Of a DNA stretch of 64,000 nucleotides, positions 27,246 through 35,418 are shown piece by piece. How positions within the stretch are numbered: position 1 is the first letter of the stretch; the number at the start of each line of letters is the position of its first letter. The DNA lies in NCBI GenBank assembly GCA_001931535.1, contig CP016211.1:15515501-15579500 (forward strand), written 5' to 3'. Under the pieces are notes generated by a model that was given only the letters and a program-made list of their open reading frames with translations, ran no database searches and had not been told where the DNA came from. Origin of the DNA: Minicystis rosea (GTDB lineage: Bacteria > Myxococcota_A > Polyangia > Polyangiales > Polyangiaceae). A program made the translations under genes and the position numbers.

Positions 27246-27890
27246 TCAGCCCAGGTGGATCTCTGCGCCGTCGACCTTGACGAGCTGCTCTGCCGTCACG
27301 AGCGCGTTCTCCGCGTGCAGGCTCAGGTTCTTCTTCGCTGTGTAGTCGAGCCGCGCCGCGCGCACTTGCTCGAACTGCTCGACGAAGCGGTACGCCCGCT
27401 TCGCTCGCTGAGTCAGCCGCTCCACGGATGTGTCCAGCGTCGTCGCAGCGATCTTCGCCTTCTCGAGCTGGGCCTGCACGACCGTGCCCACGTACGAAAG
27501 GCTCTCGATCAGCAAGCTGCCCGTCCGAGCGTTCACCCTCACGTCGTCGGCGGTCAGCGTCGCCGCCTTGCCCGAGACCAGATCTACGCCCTCGGCAGCC
27601 GCGACGACGAAGCGCCCGCGGGGCACCTTCACGGTGGGATCCCCCTCGACCACGACGCTGGCCGCTCGACCCTCGCGCTCCAGCACGGCGAGCACGTAGC
27701 AGACGCCCGGCGCGACCGACACCAGCACGACATCGCCGAGCATGGGCTCCACGAGGCAGCTCACCGCGCGCTTGGCCTCGTATTCGCCCGCGCCCGCGTC
27801 GACCAGGATTGCGCCCTCTACGACGCCCTCTACGCGGGCAACCTCCTGGCACGCGATCTTCGGCTCCACCTTCTTCGCAGCGCTTCGCAT
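27246..27890 (-). CDS. DUF3540 protein (T6SS accessory)
   Basis: A 214-aa protein from ATG 27890, with GGAGG about 5 nt upstream. Its composition matches DUF3540 proteins, which accompany DUF2169, pentapeptide-repeat and DUF4150 proteins in type VI secretion accessory clusters: a beta-rich N-terminal half (AILVDAGAGEYEAKRAVSCLVEP) and a helical, Lys/Arg-rich C-terminal half. The exact role is not known to me; a part in spike or effector assembly is assumed. It lies between the broken pentapeptide gene and DUF4150. Confidence 0.82.
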   Translation of the reverse strand: MRSAAKKVEPKIACQEVARVEGVVEGAILVDAGAGEYEAKRAVSCLVEPMLGDVVLVSVAPGVCYVLAVLEREGRAASVVVEGDPTVKVPRGRFVVAAAEGVDLVSGKAATLTADDVRVNARTGSLLIESLSYVGTVVQAQLEKAKIAATTLDTSVERLTQRAKRAYRFVEQFEQVRAARLDYTAKKNLSLHAENALVTAEQLVKVDGAEIHLG

Positions 27891-27907
27891 GTGTCCTCCG
27901 TTCCGGC

Positions 27908-28187
27908 TCAGCCGGTCTTGCTCTTCATTCGCTCCTGCCACGTCTCGGCCTCCGCGAGCGATGCATCGTCGCCGAGCGCCACCGCACGATTCGTGAAGAT
28001 CGCGCCGTCCTCCCGCGTGCGATGGAACCGCGTGCGAAACAGCGAGGCGCCGGTGAAGTCCGCGCCCTCGACGTTCGCGTGCGAGAAGTCCGCATAGGTC
28101 AGCTCGGCTGCGGGGAAGCGGGCCCGCTCGCAGCGCGCGCGATGGAAAATGCTTTGGTAGAGGTCCGCCTTCGTGAGATCCGCTGAT
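27908..28187 (-). pseudogene. 3' remnant of a pentapeptide-repeat protein
   Basis: About 93 codons encode pentapeptide repeats (ADLTKADLYQ, ADFSHANVEGADFTGASLF) and a natural C-terminus (AEAETWQERMKSKTG). The reading frame meets the inverted repeat at 28185-28223 and an IS66 tail, where similarity stops, so the 5' part is lost. In intact T6SS accessory clusters this gene is several hundred codons longer and is preceded by DUF2169. The break therefore removed both. Confidence 0.72.
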
Positions 28188-28223
28188 CTTCCCCCGCTTC
28201 CGTACCGGATCGGGGGAGGATCA
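28185..28223. repeat. Right inverted repeat flanking the T6SS remnant
   Basis: A 39-bp inverted counterpart of 25891-25928, itself partly palindromic (CTTCCCCCG...CGGGGGAGG). It sits exactly where the pentapeptide gene is cut and one base before the IS66 tail. Confidence 0.6.
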
Positions 28224-28224
28224 C

Positions 28225-28303
28225 GCGCGGCTGACGCCCGCGACCACCTGGGCCACGGCACATCTCGGCTGCGGCCGCATCCCGGCTTCGCTGATCGGTC
28301 ACG
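28225..28303 (+). repeat. IS66-type 3' terminal segment, copy 1
   Basis: These 79 bp match 41701-41780 with only two substitutions and one single-base gap. In the second copy the segment begins at the last codons and stop of an IS66 TnpC fragment, so this is the 3' end of the same IS family without any transposase left. Confidence 0.75.
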
Positions 28304-28325
28304 TTGCGACGGCCCAGGTGTCGAG

Positions 28326-28841
28326 ATGCTCAGTCTCGCGGCGACCGCGCCGGCCAAGCTGATGGCCTCTGATGATCAGAACCTCTACCACTATGATGGG
28401 GCCGCCATCTGGTACGTATCGCTCGAGCTCTTCGGTGCACCGGCGCTCCTGACCAACGTGTCGCTCCCCGTTCTGGATCTCGCCGTCGACACCAAGCTCG
28501 ATGGATGGGTCTACTGGTCGCAGCAGGACGACGCCGACACGGGCTCGGTCATGCGCATTCCGAAGCCTCCGCAGCTCGGGACGAGCCCGGCGCCTTTCAT
28601 CGGCAAGATCCCGCAGCCGCACGCGCTCCTCGCCGACGACACCGGCGCCTACTGGGTCTCGTACGGCGTGGGTGGTTGCGACGTGAAGGCGTCGCAGATC
28701 ATGCGTTTGCGGGAAGCGCAGACGGGCGCCCTGCCCGAGCAGATTGCCACGAGCATCTCGTGCCCGGTGATCGCGCAGGATGCGCGAAACGTCTACTGGG
28801 CGGCAGGCGGGAACGTCTTTGCCAAGGGGAAGGGGCCGTAG
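28326..28841 (+). pseudogene. C-terminal part of a secreted beta-propeller-like protein
   Basis: About 171 codons from the first in-frame ATG (28326), though homologous-looking sequence probably continues back to the IS66 tail. Blade-like repeats end in 'D-x-x-x-xYW' (TKLDGWVYWSQQDD, DDTGAYWVSYG, DARNVYWAAGG), as in many myxobacterial lipoproteins with a six- or seven-bladed propeller. Only about three blades remain and no signal peptide is present, so the 5' part was lost at the IS66 junction. Confidence 0.65.
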
Positions 28842-28961
28842 CAGGACGGTGAAAAACTGCGGTGCGCCCCGAATCGTCGGTCGCGCTCCCTCAAAATCAC
28901 CGAGGATTCCTCGGTCGCGCTCCCTAGCTTCGGCGCGCTCGCGACGTTTTTCACCATCCTG
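28842..28961. repeat. 120-bp inverted-repeat unit with an internal direct repeat
   Basis: CAGGACGGTGAAAAAC (28842-28857) and GTTTTTCACCATCCTG (28946-28961) are inverted with one mismatch. Between them TCGGTCGCGCTCCCT occurs twice exactly (28877-28891 and 28911-28925). It carries no ORF. It may be a MITE-like element or an old IS scar. Confidence 0.55.
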
Positions 28962-29004
28962 GTAGCGCGGCGCGGCGAGCGCGCTCCGAGCTCCCGTGTG
29001 GCTC

Positions 29005-29033
29005 GTGAATGCCTGTCACGTACAGGCATTCAC
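29005..29033 (-). terminator. Hairpin after the MCP gene
   Basis: GTGAATGCCTGT (29005-29016) pairs perfectly with ACAGGCATTCAC (29022-29033) around loop CACGT. It lies 5 bp downstream of the minus-strand MCP stop. A 12-bp perfect stem at this place is a good terminator candidate despite lacking a T-run. Confidence 0.65.
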
Positions 29034-29038
29034 CGCCT

Positions 29039-30523
29039 TCAATGGGTGGCGCCGCCGCTCACCGCGCCGCGACGGACGAGGCTCCCGAGCTGCTTGGAGA
29101 CCACCGTGAGCTGGGCGGAGGCTTCGCGCGTCTGCCTCGTGCTCGCCTCGGTCTCGCGCGCGACCTGCGTGACCCCGACGATCGCTACGTTCACCTGCTC
29201 GACCGCGGTCGTCTGCTGCTTGGTGCTCAGCTCGATCTCGCGCGCCGCGTCCGTGGTGAGCGAGACGCGGTCGCCGATCTGCTTGAACGACGCGAGCACG
29301 TCGCTGAACTGCCGGGCGCCGGCGGCCACGGCTTTGCTGCCGTCCTCGGTCGCGAGGATCGTGGTGTTCGCGGCGCTGCGGATCTCTTCGACGAGCGCTC
29401 GCACGTCGCGCGCCGAGCCGCTCACGCGATCCGCGAGCCGCCGGATCTCGTCGGCGACCACGCCGAACCTCCGCCCTGCCTCGCCCGCGCCGGCGGCCTC
29501 GATGGTGGCGTTGATCGACAGGATGTTGGTCTGCTCGGCGAGCTCGTTGATGAGTTCGAGGATGCCCCCGATCTCGTGCGACTTCTTCCCGAGGTTGACC
29601 ATGTGGCCGACGATGGCGTCGACCTGGCGCTGGATGGCCGCCAGCGCGCGGTTCGACTCCTGGACGGTGGCGTCGCCGATCCCGGCGCTCGTGCCCGTCT
29701 CCTCCGCGATCTGCACGACGTGGCGCGCGCTCTCGGCGATCTGGCGGGACGTCGCGAGGAGCTCGCGGATCGTGGTGCTGATCTCGGTGGTCGTGGAGGT
29801 GAGCGTGCGCGAGGTGGCGATCTGCTGGTTCGCCGAGGCCTCGAGCTCCGCCGACGAGCTCTCGATGTTCTGGAGGGCGCCGCCGATCTGGTGGCCGAGC
29901 CCGCGGCTGATCAGCATCGCCAGCGCCGCCGCGAGGAGCGTCGCCGCCGCGGAGAGCGCGCCGAGCACGCTCATCGCGCGCTGGGCGACGACCGTCGCGT
30001 CGTGCTGGGCGCGCGCGAGCTCGCGCCGCTCGAGCTCGCCGAGCGCCGAGAGGGTCGCGTCGAGCGCGCTCACCTTGCCTTGGTCCCGCGTGAAGTGCGT
30101 CGAGACGGTCTCGATCGGGGCGCCGCCCCTGCGCACCTCGACGATCTCGTCCCAAGCTGCCTGAACGTCCGCGTTGGCGCGCTCCACTTGCAGGAGCAAC
30201 GCGCGCTCCTCCTCGCTTCGGGCCGTCTCGCGCAGGCGCGCGAGCTTGGGGAGCAGCTCGTCGCGGGCCGCGTGCATGTCGCGGACGAAGGCGACGTCCT
30301 GGGAGATGATGAAGCTGCGCACGAGCTTGGCGCGGCGCTCGCGGAGCACGCGCAGCTCCTCGACCTCGAGCAGGCGACGCGCGTCCACGTCGACGACCGC
30401 ATCCTTCTCCGCGACCACCGCGCGCAGCGACAGGATGCCGCCGACGCTCGCGAGCGCCGCGAGGATCGCGATGACCGCGAAGCCGACGCCGATCTTTCGC
30501 CCAAACGTCCACGAACTGGGCAT
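29039..30523 (-). CDS. Membrane methyl-accepting chemotaxis protein
   Basis: A 494-aa receptor starting at ATG 30523 (AAGGAG upstream). The first membrane helix is about residues 10-31, then a periplasmic helical-bundle sensor domain of about 150 residues and a second helix (about 190-212). The cytoplasmic signalling part contains the conserved hairpin tip ELAEQTNILSINATIEAAGAGE. No clear HAMP domain is visible between the second helix and the coiled coil. It is transcribed away from the Frz-like operon across a 320-bp gap and is its obvious receptor. FrzCD of Myxococcus lacks membrane helices, so this is a different arrangement. Confidence 0.92.
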   Translation of the reverse strand: MPSSWTFGRKIGVGFAVIAILAALASVGGILSLRAVVAEKDAVVDVDARRLLEVEELRVLRERRAKLVRSFIISQDVAFVRDMHAARDELLPKLARLRETARSEEERALLLQVERANADVQAAWDEIVEVRRGGAPIETVSTHFTRDQGKVSALDATLSALGELERRELARAQHDATVVAQRAMSVLGALSAAATLLAAALAMLISRGLGHQIGGALQNIESSSAELEASANQQIATSRTLTSTTTEISTTIRELLATSRQIAESARHVVQIAEETGTSAGIGDATVQESNRALAAIQRQVDAIVGHMVNLGKKSHEIGGILELINELAEQTNILSINATIEAAGAGEAGRRFGVVADEIRRLADRVSGSARDVRALVEEIRSAANTTILATEDGSKAVAAGARQFSDVLASFKQIGDRVSLTTDAAREIELSTKQQTTAVEQVNVAIVGVTQVARETEASTRQTREASAQLTVVSKQLGSLVRRGAVSGGATH

Positions 30524-30843
30524 GAGCTCCCAGGCTCCTTCCCGGACCGCAGGCTCACGAGAGAGCCGGCGTCCACCGCCACGACCATTACGATTCTCGT
30601 CGTTATATCGTGCCTCGCGATCGGAGGTGAAACGGCGGCGACCCCCTATCGATATTTGGAGACCGAAGGTGTCGCGGGTTACGACGAGAGATGTTCCCAT
30701 CCATATAGGGAGGACCCCTGTAGAGACTGCCACCGAGTCTCTCATCGATTGAACGATCGGACGTGACGCGCATTATGAAGGGCGGTAATCGTTGAGCCTC
30801 GTCGCGTGATTGCTTGTGACGATGCGGTGGACGGGATATTGGG
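30524..30843. promoter_or_regulatory. Divergent promoter region of MCP and chemosensory operon
   Basis: These 320 bp between divergent starts contain no gene. A possible promoter for the plus operon is TTGAAC (30749-30754), 16 bp, CATTAT (30771-30776). GAGACT/AGTCTC makes a short inverted repeat near 30724-30742. It is AT-richer than the flanks. No regulator-specific site is recognised. Confidence 0.4.
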
Positions 30844-31392
30844 ATGGTGGAGATATTTGCCGACGTATCGCTCCACCGGCTCCGGCCGACACAGATGACG
30901 TTAGAAGGATCGCAACAGCCTGCGAGCCGCTCCGCTCTGGAGAGCGACGTCGCCGGGAGCGTGACGGGCGCCGTGGAGGCTCTGCTCCTGCGCGCTGGAG
31001 GGTGGGTGTGTGCGCTCCGGGTGGCGAGCGTCATCGAGACGTTCCGACCGCTTCCCGTCGAGCCCGTCGCGGGCGCGCCGTCGTCCGTGCGCGGCGTGGC
31101 GATCGTACGTGGGAGCCCGGTGGCGGTGGTCCGCCTCGCTTCGATCCTCGGCCCCGACGACGGCGCGCCGGGGGCGCGCTTCGTCACGCTCCGGAGCGGC
31201 GTGGGATGCGTGGCCCTCGAGGTCGACGAGGTGATCGGGATCCGGCGCATCTCGACCGAAGATCTCGCGGCCGCCGCGCCGCTGCTCGGCGTCGCGCTCC
31301 GCGAGCACGTCGAGGCGCTCGGTGTGCTCGATGGTCAGCTCGTGGCCGTGATCGGGGCCGCGCGCCTCCTCCCCGAGGGCTGGGCGCCATGA
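30844..31392 (+). CDS. CheW-like coupling protein (first copy)
   Basis: A 182-aa protein with a CheW fold (about 40-178): GGWVCALRVASVIETF, then VRGVAIVRGSPVAVVRLASILG and VDEVIGIRRI. It should link the MCP to the CheA kinase. The start may be ATG 30844 or ATG 30895; neither has a strong ribosome site. Its stop overlaps the cheR start (ATGA), so the operon is translationally coupled from here. It is analogous to FrzA or FrzB. Confidence 0.88.
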   Translation: MVEIFADVSLHRLRPTQMTLEGSQQPASRSALESDVAGSVTGAVEALLLRAGGWVCALRVASVIETFRPLPVEPVAGAPSSVRGVAIVRGSPVAVVRLASILGPDDGAPGARFVTLRSGVGCVALEVDEVIGIRRISTEDLAAAAPLLGVALREHVEALGVLDGQLVAVIGAARLLPEGWAP

Positions 31393-32885
31393 AGCCAGAG
31401 GCGCGCGGGGGCACGGGGGACGAGGCGGGGCTCGCGGCGTTGCTCGAGCAGCATCTCGGCTTCACCGCGGAGGGGCTCCGCGAGCACGAGCTCGCGGTGG
31501 TCCTGCGCGATCGACTGCGCGCGACCGGCTGTGCTTCGCTCGACGCGTATCGCCGCCACCTCGAGGTCGCCGAGGCGCACCGCGCGGAGATCGCGGCGCT
31601 CGCCGCGCGGCTCACGGTCGGCGAGACCTACTTCTTTCGCGAGGCTTCGCACCTCGCCGCGCTCGTCGCGGCCGTGCGCGGCGGCCTCGGGCACGGCGCG
31701 CCGCGGATCCTCTCGGCAGGGTGCTCCTCCGGTGAAGAGGCTCATTCGATCACCATCGCGCTCCGGGAGGCGCTCGGACCGGGCGCGGGCGGCGTTCGTG
31801 TCCATGGCATCGACGTCAACCCACTCGCGATCGAGCGGGCGCGCCTGGCGCGCTACTCGACGTGGGCGCTCCGCTCCACGCCCGAGCCGCTCCGCGAACG
31901 GTATTTTCGTCCGCAGTCGGGCGAGACCTTCGAGCTCGCGGCCGAGATCCGGAAGCACGCCACGTTCGAGGAGCGAAACCTCCTCGCCGCGGATCCTTCC
32001 TTCTGGAAGCGAGAGAGCTTCGACGCGATCTTCTGTCGCAACGTCTTCATCTATCTCTCGCGCCGCAGCATCGGCGTCGTGCTCGAGCGCTTCGCGGAGG
32101 TCCTGGCGCCGGGAGGGCTCTTGTTCCTCGGTTGCACGGAGACGATCGGACGCGTGAGCGAGGCATTCGAGGTGGTGCGCTCGCCCGATCTGGCCTACTT
32201 CCGGCGCCGGGCCGACGACGCTCCGCCGGCGCGCGCACCGGAGCCGGCGGCGGATGCTGCGTGGATCCAGTCCATCGACGCGCGCGCTCGTCGCCTGGGC
32301 GCGCTCGCGGCGCGCAGCCCGGTGTCTGCGCCCGCGGCTCGGCCTCGGTCGGCACCTTCGTTCGTCGAGGGCGCCGACGTCGACGTCGCGCTCCAGGCCG
32401 TCCTCGTGCGCGTGCGGGACGAGCGCTTCGACGAGGCGCTGGCGCTGCTCGAGCAGGCGCCCCTCTCCGGCGCCGGTAGCTCGGAGGTGCGGATCACGCG
32501 GGCGGTGATCCTGGCCAACAGGGGCGACTTCAGCGCGGCGGAGCAGGTGTGCCGCGAGGTCCTCTCACGCGATCCCGGCTACGCCGCCGCACACTATTTC
32601 CTGGGGCTCTGCCGCGAGCACGCGGGCGAGGCTCAGGCCGCGCTCGGCCATTATCGCAACGCCGTCGCGCGCGATCCGGCGTTCGCGCTCGCGCATCTGC
32701 GGCTCGGGATCCTCGCTCGGGGAGCGGGCGATCGATCGTCGGCCCGGACGGCGCTCGAGGCTGCCCGGCGCTGGATGCCCGACGAGGACGAGCACCGGAT
32801 CGCGCTCTTCGGCGGCGGCTTCCGGCGCGATGCGCTTCAGGATGTCTGCATCGCGGCGCTCGATGCCTGCGGAGGGAACCGATGA
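31389..32885 (+). CDS. CheR methyltransferase with TPR tail (FrzF-like)
   Basis: A 498-aa protein. The CheR part (about 15-275) has an N-terminal helical domain and a SAM-binding domain with ILSAGCSSGEEAHSI and FDAIFCRNVFIYLS. It methylates MCP glutamates using S-adenosylmethionine. After an Ala/Pro linker, the C-terminal 170 residues form TPR-like helices (ALALLEQAPLSG, AAHYFLGLCREHAGEAQAALGHYRNAVA). The CheR-TPR fusion is the architecture of Myxococcus FrzF. Both ends overlap neighbours by four bases. Confidence 0.93.
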   Translation: MKPEARGGTGDEAGLAALLEQHLGFTAEGLREHELAVVLRDRLRATGCASLDAYRRHLEVAEAHRAEIAALAARLTVGETYFFREASHLAALVAAVRGGLGHGAPRILSAGCSSGEEAHSITIALREALGPGAGGVRVHGIDVNPLAIERARLARYSTWALRSTPEPLRERYFRPQSGETFELAAEIRKHATFEERNLLAADPSFWKRESFDAIFCRNVFIYLSRRSIGVVLERFAEVLAPGGLLFLGCTETIGRVSEAFEVVRSPDLAYFRRRADDAPPARAPEPAADAAWIQSIDARARRLGALAARSPVSAPAARPRSAPSFVEGADVDVALQAVLVRVRDERFDEALALLEQAPLSGAGSSEVRITRAVILANRGDFSAAEQVCREVLSRDPGYAAAHYFLGLCREHAGEAQAALGHYRNAVARDPAFALAHLRLGILARGAGDRSSARTALEAARRWMPDEDEHRIALFGGGFRRDALQDVCIAALDACGGNR

Positions 32886-33391
32886 GCGCAGCCGGCGTTC
32901 GCCTCGTCGCGCTCCAGCACGAGTTCGACACGATCTTCGCGAAGCCGCTGCCATCGGCGCCCGATCGGATGGAGGAGCTGCTGGCCATCCGGCTCGACGG
33001 CGCTCCGTTCGCGCTGCGGATCCGCGAGCTCGCGGCGATCCGAGCGTACCGCGCGCCCACGCCGCTGCCCGGTGGTCCGCCCGGTCTTCTCGGCGTCGGC
33101 GGCGACGATGGGCGTCTCCTCGCCGTCTACGATCTCGCGCGCGTGCTCGGGCGCAATCGAGGTGACGCCGCGCTCCGGTGGCTCGTGATCCCCCGCGCCG
33201 ATGCGCAGCTCGGGCTGGCCTTCTGCGAGCTGGACGGTTGCCTGCGGATCCCCGCCTCGGCGCTGCTCGCGCAGGAGGGCGAGGTGGCGGGCTCGATCGA
33301 GGCGATGCTCGCACCGAGCGATGAAGGAGCGGGCCGCCCGCTGCTCGACCTCGCGTCGATCGTGAGCACCGTCCACCGGAACGCGGAGTGA
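32882..33391 (+). CDS. CheW-like coupling protein (second copy)
   Basis: A 169-aa CheW-fold protein: LLAIRLDGAPFALRIRELAAI, then LLGVGGDDGRLLAVYDLARVLG. It is clearly diverged from the first CheW in this operon, so the two are likely to have distinct partners, as FrzA and FrzB do. The start overlaps the cheR stop by four bases; its stop overlaps the cheA start by one base (TGATG). Confidence 0.88.
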   Translation: MSAAGVRLVALQHEFDTIFAKPLPSAPDRMEELLAIRLDGAPFALRIRELAAIRAYRAPTPLPGGPPGLLGVGGDDGRLLAVYDLARVLGRNRGDAALRWLVIPRADAQLGLAFCELDGCLRIPASALLAQEGEVAGSIEAMLAPSDEGAGRPLLDLASIVSTVHRNAE

Positions 33392-35418
33392 TGGTGGCAA
33401 AGGGCATCCACGACACCTTCGTGATCGAGGCGCGCGAGTGCCTCGATGCCCTGACCCAAGGGCTGCTCGCGCTCGACCGAGGCGAGGCGACCGCGCCGCA
33501 CGTCGCGGAGCTGTTCCGGAGAGCGCACACGCTCAAGGGCGCAGCGCGCGTGGTCCACCAGAGCGCGCTCGCCGAGATGGCGCACGTGATGGAGGATGTG
33601 CTCTCCGAGCATCGCGACTCGGGCGAGCCGATGACGGCGCAGGCGGTGAGCGAGCTGCTCAGGCTCGTGGACGCGCTCGAGGCGGAGCTCTCCCGGGCCG
33701 CGGTTCCGACGGAGGCCGAGGGCTCTGCGCCGCTCGTGTCCTCCGAAGCCGCCCAGCCAGCGGCGGTGCGGGTCGACTTCGCGCGGATCGATGCGCTCGT
33801 CGAGGCGCTGCTCCGGATCGAGGCGCAGCTCCTCGGCCTGCGCGCCACCGCGAAGGATCTCGATGGGGCGCGGCGATCCGCGAAGTCGCTCGCCGACGAT
33901 CTCGGAGCGGGCGGCAGCGGGGCCCGCGCGACGATGGATCAGCTCCGCGCCTCTCTCGCGTCGGTGACCCACCGGACGACGGCGAGCGTCGGCGCGCTCG
34001 AGCACGCGCTCCGGTTGGCTCGCGAGCAGATCGACGAGATGCGCTTGACCCCGGCGAGCGACGTCTTTCCTCCGCTCGAGCGCGCTGCGCGCGACGCGGC
34101 CCGCGAGCTCGGACGCGAGGCCCACTTCGCCGCGACCGGAGGCGACGCGCGCCTCGATCGGAACGTCTTGCAAGCGGCGCGTGATGCGCTCCTCCACCTC
34201 GTCCGCAACGCGGTCATCCATGGAATCGAGCCGCCCGACGAGCGGCATCGCGCGGGCAAGGCCGCCGCGGGACGGATCGCGCTGCGGGTGGAGCGCCGCG
34301 GGGATCGCGTGGTGTTCACCTGTGAGGACGACGGCCGCGGGATCGATCTTGCGGCCGTGCGCGAGGCGGCGGTGATGCGCGGGATCGTGAGCGCCGCGGA
34401 CGCCGAGGCGCTGACCGACGACGCGGCGCTCGACCTGGTGTTCCAGCCCGGCGTCTCCACCGCGCGTACCGTGAGCGAGCTCTCGGGGCGCGGCGTCGGG
34501 CTCGACGTGGTCCGGGCAGCGTCGGCGCGCTTCAAGGGTCGTGTCGACGTGAAGAGCCGACCCGGGCTCGGCACCGCGATCTCCCTCGATCTCCCCGTAT
34601 CGCTCGCCTCGTTCGTCGCGCTCGCGCTCGAAGCGGGCGGTCGCTCGGCGCTGGTGTCGTGCGACGCGGTGTCGTCCACGCGACGCGTGAAGGACGGCGA
34701 GCTCGTGCGCTCTCCGCAAGGCGTCGCGATCCTCGACGAGGGCAAGCTCGTCCCGTTCGTCCCGCTCGCGCTCGTGCTCGAGGGGGCCGTACCGCAGGCG
34801 CCGCGGACCGTGTGGACCGTCGCCGTGATCCGCTCCGCACGCGGCGATGTCGCGCTGGGCGTGGACGGTCTGCACGGCGTGCGCGAGGTCGTCATGCGCC
34901 GGCTCCCCGCGGCTGCCGGACGGTGGCCCGCCTTCGCCGGGGCCGTGGTCGAGGCGTCGGGAGATCCGAGCCTCGTGCTCGATCCCGAGGGCCTCCGCGA
35001 GGTCGCGCGCGCCGGCGTCGACAGTGCCGCCTTGCCGGCGCGCGAGGTGCAGAAGCTCCCGATCCTCGTCATCGACGACTCGCTCACGACCCGCACGATG
35101 GAGCAGAGCATGCTCGAAGCGGCGGGCTACGAGGTCGACGTCGCCTCTTCCGCCGAGGATGGGCTCGAGAAGGCCGTGACGAAGCGATACGGGCTCTTCG
35201 TCGTCGACGTCGAGATGCCCGGGATGAACGGCTTCGAGTTCGTGGCCAAGACGCGTCGCGATCCGACGCTGCGCGAGACGCCGGCGATGCTGCTCACCTC
35301 GCTCTCCTCCCAGGCCGATCGCGAGCGCGGGGTCGAGGCGGGGGCGAGCGCGTATTTGATCAAGGGCGAGTTCGATCAGCGCCTGTTCCTGCGTCGCGTG
35401 AAGGAGCTGCTCCGATGA
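33391..35418 (+). CDS. CheA-type hybrid histidine kinase with receiver domain (FrzE-like)
   Basis: A 675-aa protein in the order Hpt, dimerisation, HATPase, CheW, REC. The phospho-accepting His46 lies in RRAHTLKGAARVV. There is no P2 domain. The ATPase N box is HLVRNAVIHGIE, with G1 DDGRGID and G2 GRGVGLDVV. The CheW-like domain spans about 390-530. The C-terminal receiver has the acidic pair in VIDDS, phospho-Asp in FVVDVEMPGMNG and Lys in LIKGE. Kinase plus receiver without P2 is the architecture of FrzE. GTG 33388 is an alternative start, but ATG 33391 is preferred. Confidence 0.94.
   Translation: MVAKGIHDTFVIEARECLDALTQGLLALDRGEATAPHVAELFRRAHTLKGAARVVHQSALAEMAHVMEDVLSEHRDSGEPMTAQAVSELLRLVDALEAELSRAAVPTEAEGSAPLVSSEAAQPAAVRVDFARIDALVEALLRIEAQLLGLRATAKDLDGARRSAKSLADDLGAGGSGARATMDQLRASLASVTHRTTASVGALEHALRLAREQIDEMRLTPASDVFPPLERAARDAARELGREAHFAATGGDARLDRNVLQAARDALLHLVRNAVIHGIEPPDERHRAGKAAAGRIALRVERRGDRVVFTCEDDGRGIDLAAVREAAVMRGIVSAADAEALTDDAALDLVFQPGVSTARTVSELSGRGVGLDVVRAASARFKGRVDVKSRPGLGTAISLDLPVSLASFVALALEAGGRSALVSCDAVSSTRRVKDGELVRSPQGVAILDEGKLVPFVPLALVLEGAVPQAPRTVWTVAVIRSARGDVALGVDGLHGVREVVMRRLPAAAGRWPAFAGAVVEASGDPSLVLDPEGLREVARAGVDSAALPAREVQKLPILVIDDSLTTRTMEQSMLEAAGYEVDVASSAEDGLEKAVTKRYGLFVVDVEMPGMNGFEFVAKTRRDPTLRETPAMLLTSLSSQADRERGVEAGASAYLIKGEFDQRLFLRRVKELLR

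Noticed and set aside
21350..28900. Second attachment site (copy of the tRNA-Val 3' end)
   Set aside because: I looked for the TTCGAACCCAATCGCGCC sequence downstream and did not see a copy in the window.
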